Assembly (NCBI GenBank): GCA_015660915.1
Contig: JACTTZ010000008.1
Location: 1-64,000, forward strand
DNA: 64,000 nucleotides
Reading direction: 5' to 3'
DNA from: Methanomicrobia archaeon
GTDB taxonomy: Archaea > Halobacteriota > Bog-38 > Methanoflorentales > Methanoflorentaceae
Shown: in pieces, positions 34,227-42,776 of the stretch
Layout of the letters: every line of letters starts with the position of its first letter
How positions within the stretch are numbered: position 1 is the first letter of the stretch
Program-made: the position numbers and the translations under genes
Notes under the pieces: generated by a model
Seen by the model: the letters and a program-made list of their open reading frames with translations, nothing else
The model's database searches: none
Told to the model about the DNA's origin: nothing

Positions 34227-34679
34227 TTATCGTGAGATCAGCATCTCTACGGTATCGAGCCGGTAAGACCACTCATTCGGCAGTACGGCCCTGCTCTTGT
34301 AGTAGTTCACAAGCCTTCGAATCTTCGACTCTGTAAGTTGAAGGGCTCGTTTATTGTGCAGGTCCTTCTTGTTTTCCTCAAGATGATCTCTAAGATTTAG
34401 CGCTTTAGTGATTAGATTGAACAGATCTTCAGGGAGTTCAGGGGCGACTCCGCCATCGCGAAGCACTTCAGTCAGACTCTTCTTCGTCACCAACTTAACG
34501 TCCGGTATGCCGTACGTGTCCCTCAGAACGATGCCGATCTGGCTCGAAGAAAGCCCGCTGTTTCGCAGCTCGACGACCACCTTCTGTACTTCTTCCGGGG
34601 TCATAGTAATAGGAACATTACTTTTCAGCGGCCTAGTCGATCCAGACACTCCTTTCCTTCTTGCGTGCATTCGCGCCAT
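34227..34679 (-). CDS. rpsO: 30S ribosomal protein S15 (uS15)
   Basis: This 150-aa protein is the archaeal form of uS15, with the N-terminal MARMHARRKGVSGSTRP and the conserved SSSQIGIVLRDTYGIPDVK. LNLRDHLEENKKDLHNKRAL and KIRRLVNYYKSRAVLP form the rRNA-binding helices. It lies between rdgB and pcc1 on one strand, in a group common in euryarchaea. Confidence 0.97.
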   Translation of the reverse strand: MARMHARRKGVSGSTRPLKSNVPITMTPEEVQKVVVELRNSGLSSSQIGIVLRDTYGIPDVKLVTKKSLTEVLRDGGVAPELPEDLFNLITKALNLRDHLEENKKDLHNKRALQLTESKIRRLVNYYKSRAVLPNEWSYRLDTVEMLISR

Positions 34680-34747
34680 TTGAGCTCCTTGTCCCTGTCA
34701 GATACGTTTCTGACGTGCTATGGGGTGTGCTATTCTATGATCTCCTT

Positions 34748-35287
34748 TTATATAACTGTCGATGCCCATTTCAAGAATAGCTCTGCGGCTTCGCTGCGAT
34801 GTGATATAGCATTCTTCTCGTCGATCATCATCTCGCCAAAAGTGCGACCCTCGTGCTCGAAGATGGGGTCGAATCCGAAACCGCTGCGGCCTCGTGAACG
34901 GACTATGCGTCCTTCGACTTGTCCACGGAACAGCCTGAAATCGTGATAACAGCTTCCGATGATTGACTCAAATCGCGCCGGTACCCCTTCTCCGACAAGT
35001 TTGACCAAGCCGCGGTTACCTACAGTCCTGTGGACGTACGACGAGAACGGCCCCGGGAACCCGTGGAGAGTATCAACGAAGAGACCAGAATCTTCAATGA
35101 TAAATGGTGCTGGGAACTTCTTCTGGCAGTAAGCAAGTCCGTATCGAACGACGTCTTCCAGCGTGTCAGCTTGCAGCTCCGGGTAAGGCGCACTGATGTG
35201 GTTAATCGTTAATTCGAACTGCTTGGCCTTGGCTCGGAGCTCGGCTACCTTCGCGTTGTTTTGCGTGATAAAGTTGATCTCCTTCAA
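34748..35287 (-). CDS. XTP/dITP diphosphatase (RdgB/HAM1)
   Basis: A 179-aa house-cleaning pyrophosphatase that removes dITP and XTP from the nucleotide pool. Seen motifs are FITQNNAKVAELRAKAK, FIIEDSGLFVDTLHGFPGPF, the substrate segment GFGFDPIFEHEG and SHRSEAAELF. It overlaps the end of bud32 by four bases (ATGA), so translation is coupled. Confidence 0.94.
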   Translation of the reverse strand: MKEINFITQNNAKVAELRAKAKQFELTINHISAPYPELQADTLEDVVRYGLAYCQKKFPAPFIIEDSGLFVDTLHGFPGPFSSYVHRTVGNRGLVKLVGEGVPARFESIIGSCYHDFRLFRGQVEGRIVRSRGRSGFGFDPIFEHEGRTFGEMMIDEKNAISHRSEAAELFLKWASTVI

Positions 35288-35871
35288 AGGTATCGACCTC
35301 GCCCTTTGATCTCTTGTACTTTGCAGAGTATCTGCTCAGCGTCCCGGCATTTTTTGGCGTAGCCGGCTAGAAATGCATTTTTGAGCGCATGGAAATTATC
35401 ATGTGAAGCTTCAAGGCACTGGAAAAAAACGTGGACGTCTACGCCGCGGGCCTCAAGACTTCTGTCATAGGAGGCAAGCCCAAAATCGATCAAATATACT
35501 CGTCTAGATGAGACAATCATGTTGCGCGTCGTTGGATCTCCGTGAGCGATGCCTGCTGAGTGAAGCGTGCAGAGAACTTCGCCAACCTGTTCTGCGATTG
35601 CCTCGTTTATCACAAAGCGCACAGGCGGCCCCTCTATCCGCTCCATAGTAATTTTAAAGCTGTCGACTGCTTGTATAATAGGTGTCGGCACTCCCGCCTT
35701 TCGTGCTTCCGATTGGATCTTTGCTTCGAGTCTTGTGCGTTCTTTTCGCAGCTTTGTATCGAGCTCTGCTGCGCGGTATCCTTTTGGAACGCGCTTTTTT
35801 GTCACGGAGTGAGCCCGAAAATAGATGGTCGCTTCCGCCCCTGTAACCACCTCTGCTACCCCTTGATCCAT
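35284..35871 (-). CDS. KEOPS kinase/ATPase Bud32
   Basis: A 195-aa atypical small kinase of KEOPS, which supports Kae1 in making t6A on tRNA. It shows GAEATIYFRA (nucleotide loop), KGYRAAELDTKLRKERTR, the catalytic HGDPTTRNMIV and the metal motif LIDFGLAS. In several methanogens Bud32 is fused to the C terminus of Kae1; here the genes are separate but overlap by 16 bases in different frames. Confidence 0.94.
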   Translation of the reverse strand: MDQGVAEVVTGAEATIYFRAHSVTKKRVPKGYRAAELDTKLRKERTRLEAKIQSEARKAGVPTPIIQAVDSFKITMERIEGPPVRFVINEAIAEQVGEVLCTLHSAGIAHGDPTTRNMIVSSRRVYLIDFGLASYDRSLEARGVDVHVFFQCLEASHDNFHALKNAFLAGYAKKCRDAEQILCKVQEIKGRGRYL

Positions 35872-36830
35872 AGCACCTCGACCTCGTCTGGCCTGAAGTT
35901 CGGATTAGCCCCCGAAGCGGTGATTGGCGTTCGAAGACCGTGTGATAGCATTAGGAGACCTGTGTACGCGATCATTGCGCCATTGTCTTGTAAATACTCA
36001 GGTTTAGGTGCGAAGAAATGTGCACCGCGCTCAGCGCACATAACGGATAGCATCTCTTGGAGCCTATTGTTTGCGCCGACCCCTCCTGCTAAGAGTAAGT
36101 CTGATTTATCCGTTTGCGATAGAGCTCGCTCACAGACTTCGACGAGCATAGAGAAAGCAGTCTCTTGAAAGCTATAGCATATATCCTCAAGTGGGGTAGA
36201 CTTCAAAGCCTCTTGAGCCGCGGTAACGATCCCCGAAAACGAAAAGTCCATTCCCTTGACGACGTACGGCATTAGTAAATATTTCTTTGACTCTTGCGCG
36301 AGTCTTTCCACCTTCGGGCCGCCTGGATGGGGCAAACCTGCTGATCGAGCGAACTTGTCTAAACAGTTCCCTATTCCGATGTCCAGAGTCTCTCCGAGAA
36401 TACGATACCTCTTTTGACGGTACGAGAGTACTTGCGAATTTGCGCCGCTGACGTAGAGGACGATCGGAGCTGAGAGATCAGTTTTCCATCGCTCCACTTC
36501 AATGTGAGCAATACAGTGGTTGACCCCGACCAAAGGCACGCCAAGCCGCAAAGCAATGGCTCTTGCAGCAGTGCCCACAATACGCAAGCACGGTCCTAAG
36601 CCAGGGCCTTGTGAAAATGCTATGCCTTCGATAGAACGAGGATCTGTTGAATTGAGGACTTGGCGAACAACCCCGGCCACGTTGCTCGCGAAATGTTGGG
36701 CCGCATCTCTTGGATGAATTCCGCCTGAAGTAGGTACGTACGCTGAATTCACCTCGCACAAAACCTCATCATCATTTACTAGGCTTGCGCTGAGATTCCA
36801 AGCGGTCCCCTCCAGGCCTAAAACTATCAT
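35856..36830 (-). CDS. tRNA N6-threonylcarbamoyltransferase Kae1
   Basis: The 324-aa catalytic KEOPS subunit transfers threonylcarbamoyl to A37 of ANN-decoding tRNAs. The ASKHA fold is evident from VLGLEGTAWNLSASLV, FSQGPGLGPCLR, the metal histidines in NHCIAHIEVERW, GIGNCLDKFAR, LAGGVGANNRLQEML and the late aspartate in YLQDNGAMIAYTG. It lies just beyond S27ae and overlaps bud32. Confidence 0.96.
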   Translation of the reverse strand: MIVLGLEGTAWNLSASLVNDDEVLCEVNSAYVPTSGGIHPRDAAQHFASNVAGVVRQVLNSTDPRSIEGIAFSQGPGLGPCLRIVGTAARAIALRLGVPLVGVNHCIAHIEVERWKTDLSAPIVLYVSGANSQVLSYRQKRYRILGETLDIGIGNCLDKFARSAGLPHPGGPKVERLAQESKKYLLMPYVVKGMDFSFSGIVTAAQEALKSTPLEDICYSFQETAFSMLVEVCERALSQTDKSDLLLAGGVGANNRLQEMLSVMCAERGAHFFAPKPEYLQDNGAMIAYTGLLMLSHGLRTPITASGANPNFRPDEVEVLWIKG

Positions 36831-36845
36831 TCCTGAGAATGCGGA

Positions 36846-37004
36846 TCACTTTTTAAACTGCGTGTATCCGCACTTGCCACAAGACAACCTATCCTTATGC
36901 TCGGCTAAAAAGACTCCTTCGCCGCAGCGCGGACAGTTCTGGCGCTTCCTATGCACCTTGTCGTCGCTTAATTCATACAACTCGCTTGTCTTAACTTTCT
37001 TCAC
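36846..37004 (-). CDS. 30S ribosomal protein S27ae (eS31)
   Basis: A 52-aa zinc-ribbon ribosomal protein: [20 protein letters not shown], then [20 protein letters not shown] and KCGYTQF. The start is the GTG at 37004; the longer track ORF reads through the S24e tandem repeat in another frame and is spurious. The gene overlaps S24e by 14 bases. Confidence 0.95.
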   Translation of the reverse strand: MKKVKTSELYELSDDKVHRKRQNCPRCGEGVFLAEHKDRLSCGKCGYTQFKK

Positions 37005-37398
37005 CCCCTTGTGGCGGTTTGGGGCTCGGCTCAGCTGTCGGTTCCGGAGTCGGCTCAGCTGTCGGCTCAGCTGTCGGTTCCGGAGTCGGCTCAGCTGTCG
37101 GTTCAGCTGTCGGCTCAGCTGTCGGCGGTGCATTCCTTTTCAGGATATGCTCTCGTTCTATTTGCTGGGCGACTTCTGCGGATTCGTATATCTTGACGTA
37201 TGCCGTAGTTTCTTTCTTGCCAAAAGCGGTCTTCATGTTATCGATTATCACTCGCTCAGGCTCAACCTTCAAGTCGGCCGCAACCTTGTGTTTGACTTCG
37301 ATCCGCGCCGGAGTAGCCGCAGGGTGCTCAATCTTGATTTGCAGCTCTTTCCGATTCAGTAAAGTATTATCCTCTTCCTTGATAACTTCGATTTGCAT
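36991..37398 (-). CDS. 30S ribosomal protein S24e with repeat tail
   Basis: Residues 1-90 are a normal archaeal S24e: [40 protein letters not shown] and the conserved [18 protein letters not shown]. After KRNAP the protein continues for about 45 residues as [17 protein letters not shown] repeats and ends PPQGGEES. This Pro/Thr/Glu tail is coded by 12-base tandem repeats and is not part of the usual S24e. It probably extends as a flexible arm from the ribosome; the role is unknown. Confidence 0.93.
   Translation of the reverse strand: MQIEVIKEEDNTLLNRKELQIKIEHPAATPARIEVKHKVAADLKVEPERVIIDNMKTAFGKKETTAYVKIYESAEVAQQIEREHILKRNAPPTAEPTAEPTAEPTPEPTAEPTAEPTPEPTAEPSPKPPQGGEES
37024..37125 (-). repeat. 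12-base tandem repeat in the S24e gene
   Basis: About eight units close to GGCTCAGCTGTC (plus-strand reading) occur with a GGTTCCGGAGTC variant at regular places. The repeat keeps the S24e frame and codes the PTAE/PTPE tail. It should be prone to length change by slippage. Confidence 0.9.
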
Positions 37399-37418
37399 AG
37401 CAACTCCTTTATTGCCTA

Positions 37419-37931
37419 TTACGGAATTATTTTCAATATCTTGCGCATTAAGCGTTTCGCTTTTTCTTTTCTCTCTCGCGTTACAGCAATGATAACCATG
37501 CCCTCGTTCGGCTGTCCATAAACGACTGCGGCTCCCAAAGGGGCTTCCACGACAGCCGGAATAACTGCAAGATCCTCCTCGCCGTGGACGATGATTCTTA
37601 CGGGTTCAGACCCGGCGACGTGCTGCATCGAGCTGTTGAGGGCGTTGCGCAGCTCCTGCGAGATGGAACCTGGAGGGTTTTCTACTTTGTAGATAGTGTG
37701 GGCGTCGATGCTTATCGCGCGGCAAATCTCATCAGGCACCTTCTCTCTCATTGTGATGCCGTCAATGATGCTTATGTCAGGCACAATGCCGGCTTGTACG
37801 ACATTGTAGGTCGTTATATCCCCAACAGTGACTATCTTGCTATAAGCTCTCAACTTTTCTGCACAATTGGCATTTGAGCAAAGATCACCAAATGGTTTCT
37901 GCAGCTCAGCTTTGAGTTTGTCGGTGAGCAT
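37419..37931 (-). CDS. GTP-dependent dephospho-CoA kinase (DUF359)
   Basis: A 170-aa archaeal enzyme that phosphorylates dephospho-CoA with GTP as the last step of CoA synthesis. Typical segments are KIVTVGDITTYNVVQAGIVPD, IDGITMREKV, VENPPGSISQEL, VHGEEDLAVIPAVVEAP and VVYGQPNEGMV. It lies between spt4 and S24e in a block common to euryarchaea. Confidence 0.92.
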   Translation of the reverse strand: MLTDKLKAELQKPFGDLCSNANCAEKLRAYSKIVTVGDITTYNVVQAGIVPDISIIDGITMREKVPDEICRAISIDAHTIYKVENPPGSISQELRNALNSSMQHVAGSEPVRIIVHGEEDLAVIPAVVEAPLGAAVVYGQPNEGMVIIAVTRERKEKAKRLMRKILKIIP

Positions 37932-37938
37932 GAGCTTT

Positions 37939-38124
37939 TTATCGAACTTTAAGCGCGTACTTTCCAGGTAAGTCGATATTCATCTGCTTGGCTACTTCGG
38001 AGCGTTTCGGATCGATGATGATCAAATAGCCGCTCCAATCTCGTCCGAGCGAGCTCGATCCGCATACAGGGCATACAAGTCCTTCGACAAACCGATGACA
38101 AGTTTTACACACTTGTTCTGGCAT
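37939..38124 (-). CDS. spt4: Transcription elongation factor Spt4 (RpoE2)
   Basis: A 61-aa zinc protein, MPEQVCKTCHRFVEGLVCPV, then CGSSSLGRDWSGYLIIIDP. Spt4 pairs with Spt5/NusG to aid RNA polymerase elongation. The ATG at 38124 is the true start; the track ORF adds 39 residues that overlap rpo7. It overlaps the end of rpo7 by 20 bases. Confidence 0.95.
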   Translation of the reverse strand: MPEQVCKTCHRFVEGLVCPVCGSSSLGRDWSGYLIIIDPKRSEVAKQMNIDLPGKYALKVR

Positions 38125-38695
38125 TCTGTTCCTCTTCTTCTTTCTTTGCTTTGTCTCGTGCTTCAGCAAGCCATTCGACCTTGCCGAGAGCTGCTTGTCG
38201 CATAGTAAGGCCAATTTTGCTCTCTCGCGGTTCTCGTTCATTGAGGCTCACCGCGACTATCCGAGCCCGTAGCATATCTCCTTCGGCAATGGCCCTTCCG
38301 GTCTCTTTTCCAACCAATCTAGCGTTCTTCTCGTCGTATGAAATATAGTCGTCAGCTATTTGGCTAACGTGCAACAATCCATCGAGCGGCCCTAATCCGA
38401 CAAAGGCGCCAAATTCAACTATTTCTACGACTTTGCCTTCGAGTATCTCTTGCAGCTCTGGTTTGAAGGTAATCGCATTAAAAGTGACATCGTAATATAT
38501 AGCGCCGTCTCCCGCGAGTATGCGCCCTTCGCCGATGTCTAAGACGTCGGTGACGGCGATTATTGACCCGAGCATTTTGTCTATTCGGCCTTCTAGCTTA
38601 TCACGCAGGAGGTCCTTTAAGACGGCTATCGTTTCTTCTCCTAGCCTTTCAGGCGGTAGCCTCACAGTGTCAATCAACTTAGCTTTTTTATACAT
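38105..38695 (-). CDS. rpo7: DNA-directed RNA polymerase subunit Rpo7 (RpoE1)
   Basis: A 196-aa stalk subunit of archaeal RNA polymerase. The N-terminal part has DTVRLPPERLGE and LEGRIDKMLGSIIAVTDV; the S1 domain begins KVVEIVEFGAFVGLGPLDGL and HVSQIADDYISYD. The charged end (AKKEEEEQNARTSV) is slightly long. The ATG at 38695 with GGTGAT upstream is favoured over the TTG one codon earlier. Confidence 0.95.
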   Translation of the reverse strand: MYKKAKLIDTVRLPPERLGEETIAVLKDLLRDKLEGRIDKMLGSIIAVTDVLDIGEGRILAGDGAIYYDVTFNAITFKPELQEILEGKVVEIVEFGAFVGLGPLDGLLHVSQIADDYISYDEKNARLVGKETGRAIAEGDMLRARIVAVSLNEREPRESKIGLTMRQAALGKVEWLAEARDKAKKEEEEQNARTSV

Positions 38696-38857
38696 CAATC
38701 ACCCTCGTGAACAAGTCCATCGAGTATTATAAACGTTCCTTGACGGCTTCTGCATCTTCCCATCCGATTACTGTTATTTCCGATTCCCCTTAGGAATCTC
38801 TACCACCACGGGGATTCTTCTGGTGGTCGCGTGCTGTTACAATGTCTTTCTATAGGT

Positions 38858-39220
38858 TTATTGCAGATCGACCTCCAAATACTTCTTGTTTCTAAGCTGT
38901 ACTACACGTACGCCGTGCTCACGAAGCTCTCGTTTCAAATCCTTGTCGTTTGTTACAACTGCTGCCTTGTATTTAAGAGCAGTGTTGAGGATTTGGTCGT
39001 CAACGGTCGATCCGCCCGCGGTTTCGATGATCTGACAGCGCGCAGAAAGGCTCAGCGCCACACCTGCCCCCGTCAAGCCCTTTTTCATCAACACGTTCAA
39101 TTCGTGACGAACCGGTTCGATCGTCGCAGGCATAAACCCCAGTCCGCGCAATTCCTCAAACACGTCGATTTTAAAATGCCAGGGAATGAGAAGCGCATTG
39201 GCATCCAATATGGCGATCAT
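38858..39220 (-). CDS. PIN-domain protein, FCF1/Utp24-like
   Basis: A 120-aa PIN-fold putative ribonuclease: [20 protein letters not shown] with the first acidic residue, then a middle Glu and [21 protein letters not shown] with the last aspartates. The position next to aIF2 gamma and rpo7 is conserved in euryarchaea, where it is thought to act in rRNA processing. The ATG at 39220 overlaps the aIF2 gamma stop by four bases. Confidence 0.85.
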   Translation of the reverse strand: MIAILDANALLIPWHFKIDVFEELRGLGFMPATIEPVRHELNVLMKKGLTGAGVALSLSARCQIIETAGGSTVDDQILNTALKYKAAVVTNDKDLKRELREHGVRVVQLRNKKYLEVDLQ

Positions 39221-40440
39221 TTGACAAGCGTTCCAGCTCCAATAAGCCGCCATCGAGAGCCAATCCGTCTCGAAATGGCAATTCGAGACCCGATTTCTGC
39301 ACAGACGGGCCGCTTGAGCGCTACCTCGACAGCTGAATTGCGCGCGCTAGTGGCGATACCAACGGTCGTTGCGGTGCCTACGCTCAACATGAGTGGCTCA
39401 CTCGTGTGTATTGAATCGACGTTAAGCTCATCGGAGCTCCCAACCACACGATCGAGGAGCTTAACTTCCATCGTAAACGATTTCCAAACAGGGGGCAAAC
39501 TTCCCGGCGTTCCGGCAATCTGGCCGACTAGAGAATCGCTTTTTACCAAAGCAGGGTCCAATTTTGTCCCGACACCAAGGAGGCCTCCCGGCGTCGCGAC
39601 TTTCAGTCTCTCTTTTTCGGACACAATGCTTGACACTGAAGTCGTGATAGGCACCCACTCGTTCTTACCACCAACTTCGACGCTCCGTCCGGGTCGTATC
39701 TCGATTTCGTCTTTGAGCTTGAGTTCCCCTTGGTTCAGCGTCCCACCGATGACACCGCCGAGCAGCTTCGCGATGTCCGTTCCAGGCTTATTAACGTCGA
39801 AAGAGCGTGCGATGAACATTTGCGCAGGTTTGGTCGCGTCGTGGGCGGTGCACGGGATCTCCTTCTCGATAAGGTCAATTAGCAAGTCGATGTTGACCGC
39901 TTGCTGGGCCGATATAGGAACAATCGGGGCGTGCTCTGCAACAGTCCCTTTCACAAATTCCTTGATCTGTTCGTAGTTCACGAGCAAATCGTCGTGCGAG
40001 ACTAGATCAATCTTATTTTGGACAATGATTACCTTCTTAATCCCAATTATGTCGAGCGCCATAAGGTGCTCTTTCGTCTGTGGCTGAGGGCAGGGCTCAT
40101 TTGCTGCAATAACAAGTATCGCGCCGTCCATTATTGCCGCCCCCGATAGCATCGTAGCCATAAGTGTCTCGTGTCCCGGCGCGTCTACAAATGAAACAGT
40201 ACGCAGCGGTTCTGCTGTAGCACCGCATGTGCCGCACACTTCTGAGACTGTATATGCCTCGGGCTCCGGACACTGCGGGCATCTCCTAAAGGTGACGTTC
40301 GCATAGCCGAGTCTGATCGAAATACCACGCTTGACTTCTTCACTGTGCTGGTCTGTCCATATGCCTGAAAGAGCGGACACTAAGGTTGTTTTGCCGTGGT
40401 CGACGTGTCCTACCATTCCTATGTTTACGCAAGCTTCCAA
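39217..40440 (-). CDS. Translation initiation factor aIF2 subunit gamma
   Basis: This 407-aa GTPase delivers initiator tRNA to the ribosome. G1 is [18 protein letters not shown]3 is FVDAPGHE, G4 is VQNKIDLV, and the archaeal zinc knuckle CPQCPEP...CGTCG is present. The C-terminal part ends [13 protein letters not shown]. The start is TTG with GGAGGT 8 bases upstream. Confidence 0.97.
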   Translation of the reverse strand: MEACVNIGMVGHVDHGKTTLVSALSGIWTDQHSEEVKRGISIRLGYANVTFRRCPQCPEPEAYTVSEVCGTCGATAEPLRTVSFVDAPGHETLMATMLSGAAIMDGAILVIAANEPCPQPQTKEHLMALDIIGIKKVIIVQNKIDLVSHDDLLVNYEQIKEFVKGTVAEHAPIVPISAQQAVNIDLLIDLIEKEIPCTAHDATKPAQMFIARSFDVNKPGTDIAKLLGGVIGGTLNQGELKLKDEIEIRPGRSVEVGGKNEWVPITTSVSSIVSEKERLKVATPGGLLGVGTKLDPALVKSDSLVGQIAGTPGSLPPVWKSFTMEVKLLDRVVGSSDELNVDSIHTSEPLMLSVGTATTVGIATSARNSAVEVALKRPVCAEIGSRIAISRRIGSRWRLIGAGTLVK

Positions 40441-40527
40441 GTTTGCTACCTCCGCGCGACAAGCGGCCGGATTTGTTTATGCTTCCTATCTACTCATTCT
40501 CCGCGCGCTCGTCACAGAGCTGCTTAG

Positions 40528-41814
40528 CTAGATATTCTCATATTCGCTCATCTTGAGCTCAAATCGTTTGCTGAAGTTGCTGACGGCCTCTTCAAGGTCA
40601 TGTTGCGATAGATCCGTTCGTTCTTCAAACAACGCCTGTAACACAGCTTCTCTCAATATCAGCCTAAGATCTGAGCCAGTGCATTGATCGGTCATGTCCG
40701 CGAGTTTCTGAGTGTCAAACGTACCCGTAATACGGGCCAAGATCTTTTCAAATATCTCTTTTCTCATGACTGCGTCGGGAAGCGGAAAATTCACAATCTT
40801 GTCAAATCGCCTCCACGCAGCTGAATCAAGAAGCTTTGGATGATTCGTCGCTCCGATCAGAAGCACTCCGTCATCGACGAGGCTGATGTCGTCGATACTC
40901 TTGAGCAGCATGTTTACGGCTCTTTTTATCGCGCCGTGCTCGTCAGCGAGACGAGTTTTTGCGACGTAATCAAACTCATCGATAAACAGGATGCAGGGGT
41001 TCAATCGTTTCGCGAGAGCGAACACTTTGCCGATGTTCTTGGTTGTCTCTCCAAGATACTGCGAGGTAATCATCGAGAGCCGGACCTCCAAGAACGGGAG
41101 CCCCAACTCTTTTGAAAGGGCCCGAGCAACAGAGGTCTTCCCCGTTCCAGGGGGCCCTACAAACAACAGCTTTCCGATTTCGAAGAGTTCTATCTTCTTC
41201 AGATAATCTCTATACTGAATTGCTTTGACTATCTTTTCGACTTCGTCTATTTGTTCCTGAGTGAGGACAAGTTTATTGAGACTTTCGCGAACATCCTCGG
41301 GCGCAGAGATTGTAACCAGCTTGAGCATATCTTCCGCTTCTTCGCCTTCACCTGCGATCTCATCTATCAGCGAGTGTATCCATTCCCTGTCCATTTCCTT
41401 GGGCCAGTTGACTTGACGCGCTCGTTCGTAGTCGACATCGATTGAGTCATGTCGGGAGTAATAGAAAGCCAAGGCTGGATTTCGCTTGATACGAGAAAGA
41501 GAGTCTTGATTGGCAAACCATTTAGCAGCCAAGTCAAGCACGGTGAGGTTGATCCGAGCGCCAAACTCATCAAACGAGACAAATGGCAGCGTTTTAATCA
41601 AATTCCATCCGTGTGGAATCCCAAAGACTCTGTCAACGGCTTTTTCTGAAACGATGATGGGCCTATCTACCTTTCGCTCTTTCGAATTCCAATAGTTTTT
41701 TCTGATTGGTGGAGGCAGGTCGTCTTCATCAAGTTGATCATTGCCATTGTAGATATGCGCAGTGAGCAACAGCTCAACTATATCAAGGATCTGACTTTCT
41801 GAATCTTCCATCAA
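40528..41814 (-). CDS. AAA-family ATPase
   Basis: A 428-aa protein with one AAA module: Walker A FVGPPGTGKTSVARAL, the pore-proximal SQYLGETTKNIGKVF, Walker B CILFIDEFDYVA and sensor 1 LLIGATNHP. The C-terminal lid has TGSDLRLILREAVLQALF. The N-terminal ~180 residues are a helical domain I do not recognise. A TATA-like TTTATATA lies at about 41825-41832 on the minus strand, very near the start, so the mRNA may be leaderless. Substrate and partners are unknown. Confidence 0.85.
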   Translation of the reverse strand: MMEDSESQILDIVELLLTAHIYNGNDQLDEDDLPPPIRKNYWNSKERKVDRPIIVSEKAVDRVFGIPHGWNLIKTLPFVSFDEFGARINLTVLDLAAKWFANQDSLSRIKRNPALAFYYSRHDSIDVDYERARQVNWPKEMDREWIHSLIDEIAGEGEEAEDMLKLVTISAPEDVRESLNKLVLTQEQIDEVEKIVKAIQYRDYLKKIELFEIGKLLFVGPPGTGKTSVARALSKELGLPFLEVRLSMITSQYLGETTKNIGKVFALAKRLNPCILFIDEFDYVAKTRLADEHGAIKRAVNMLLKSIDDISLVDDGVLLIGATNHPKLLDSAAWRRFDKIVNFPLPDAVMRKEIFEKILARITGTFDTQKLADMTDQCTGSDLRLILREAVLQALFEERTDLSQHDLEEAVSNFSKRFELKMSEYENI

Positions 41815-41906
41815 ACACCGTTCCTATATAAACCAGGTTTATTGCATGAAAAGCATATAAAGATTAGGTTGAAGGCAGATGGCCGAAAAAACGCCCGAAA
41901 GCCGTA

Positions 41907-42776
41907 TCAGATTCTAGTTATGACTTCACTTCCATCGGTCGTCACAATAAGCGTATCCTCAGCTTGCGAAACGAGTCCTCGATCTTTTAACACGGGATAC
42001 GCGTGGATTATGCCTGCCGCTTCCAATTGCTTTAACCCTAGATCGACACGGCCTTTAAGCCACCTTCTCGCGAAGGGTAGTGATTTATAGGTCTCAATTT
42101 CTTTCAAAATGGCCCTGGCCTCAGGCGATCGCACAGGCTTTTCCTTCACGAGGCTGAAGATTTCCGCTTTTCCTGTCTCATACACCCGACCATTACCATT
42201 AGAGGAAAAAGGTTCAATAGCTATTACCTGTCCTTCTTTGAGCTTCGTACCGCTTTGAGTTCGTCGGTTGTGTATCGGAGGTGGGGCGTGTTGTGTATAG
42301 CGCTCTAGGCCATGTCCAGTAAGATTGACGACAGGATGAAAGCCATAATCTGTGATAGTCTGTTCGATAACCGCGCTGATCGCTGCCGTGTCAACATCTG
42401 CGTGCACAACGTCAATTGCCCGCTCGAGTGCGCTGTTCGAGGCTTCTACTAGTTTTTTGTTATTTCCAAGGTCAATGGTGATCGCCGTGTCTGCGATATA
42501 GCCATCTATATGGACGCCGATATCAAGCTTGACGAGATCGCGGCTAAAAATCGACGCATCAGCCTCAGAAGGAGTAGCATGCGCTGCTTCTTCGTTCAAG
42601 GAAATGTTCGTCGGAAAGGCGACTGCACCGCCTTTTTGCTGAATTGAGCGTTCTACGCTTTCAGCTACGTCAAGTAGTTTTACACCGACTTTTACCTTTT
42701 TGATGGCTTCTCCACGAACTTCTGCTAGTATGCGGCCAGCTTCGCGGTACTTATCCAACACCTCGGGTTCTTGCAC
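41907..42776 (-). CDS. map: Methionine aminopeptidase, type II
   Basis: A 289-aa enzyme that trims the initiator Met from new proteins. It has the M24 metal ligands: DLVKLDIGVHIDGYIADTAI (two Asp), the His in NLTGHGLERYTQH, Glu in VIAIEPFSSNG and a late Glu. It starts with GTG directly after the stop of the M24 peptidase gene, so the two are co-translated. Confidence 0.95.
   Translation of the reverse strand: MQEPEVLDKYREAGRILAEVRGEAIKKVKVGVKLLDVAESVERSIQQKGGAVAFPTNISLNEEAAHATPSEADASIFSRDLVKLDIGVHIDGYIADTAITIDLGNNKKLVEASNSALERAIDVVHADVDTAAISAVIEQTITDYGFHPVVNLTGHGLERYTQHAPPPIHNRRTQSGTKLKEGQVIAIEPFSSNGNGRVYETGKAEIFSLVKEKPVRSPEARAILKEIETYKSLPFARRWLKGRVDLGLKQLEAAGIIHAYPVLKDRGLVSQAEDTLIVTTDGSEVITRI

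Noticed and set aside
37011-37492. Plus-strand ORFs over the S24e repeat
   Set aside because: They are the tandem repeat read in the wrong frame or strand (VGSAVGS patterns).
38831-39976. 381-aa plus-strand ORF
   Set aside because: It is antisense to the PIN-domain protein and aIF2 gamma, both certain.
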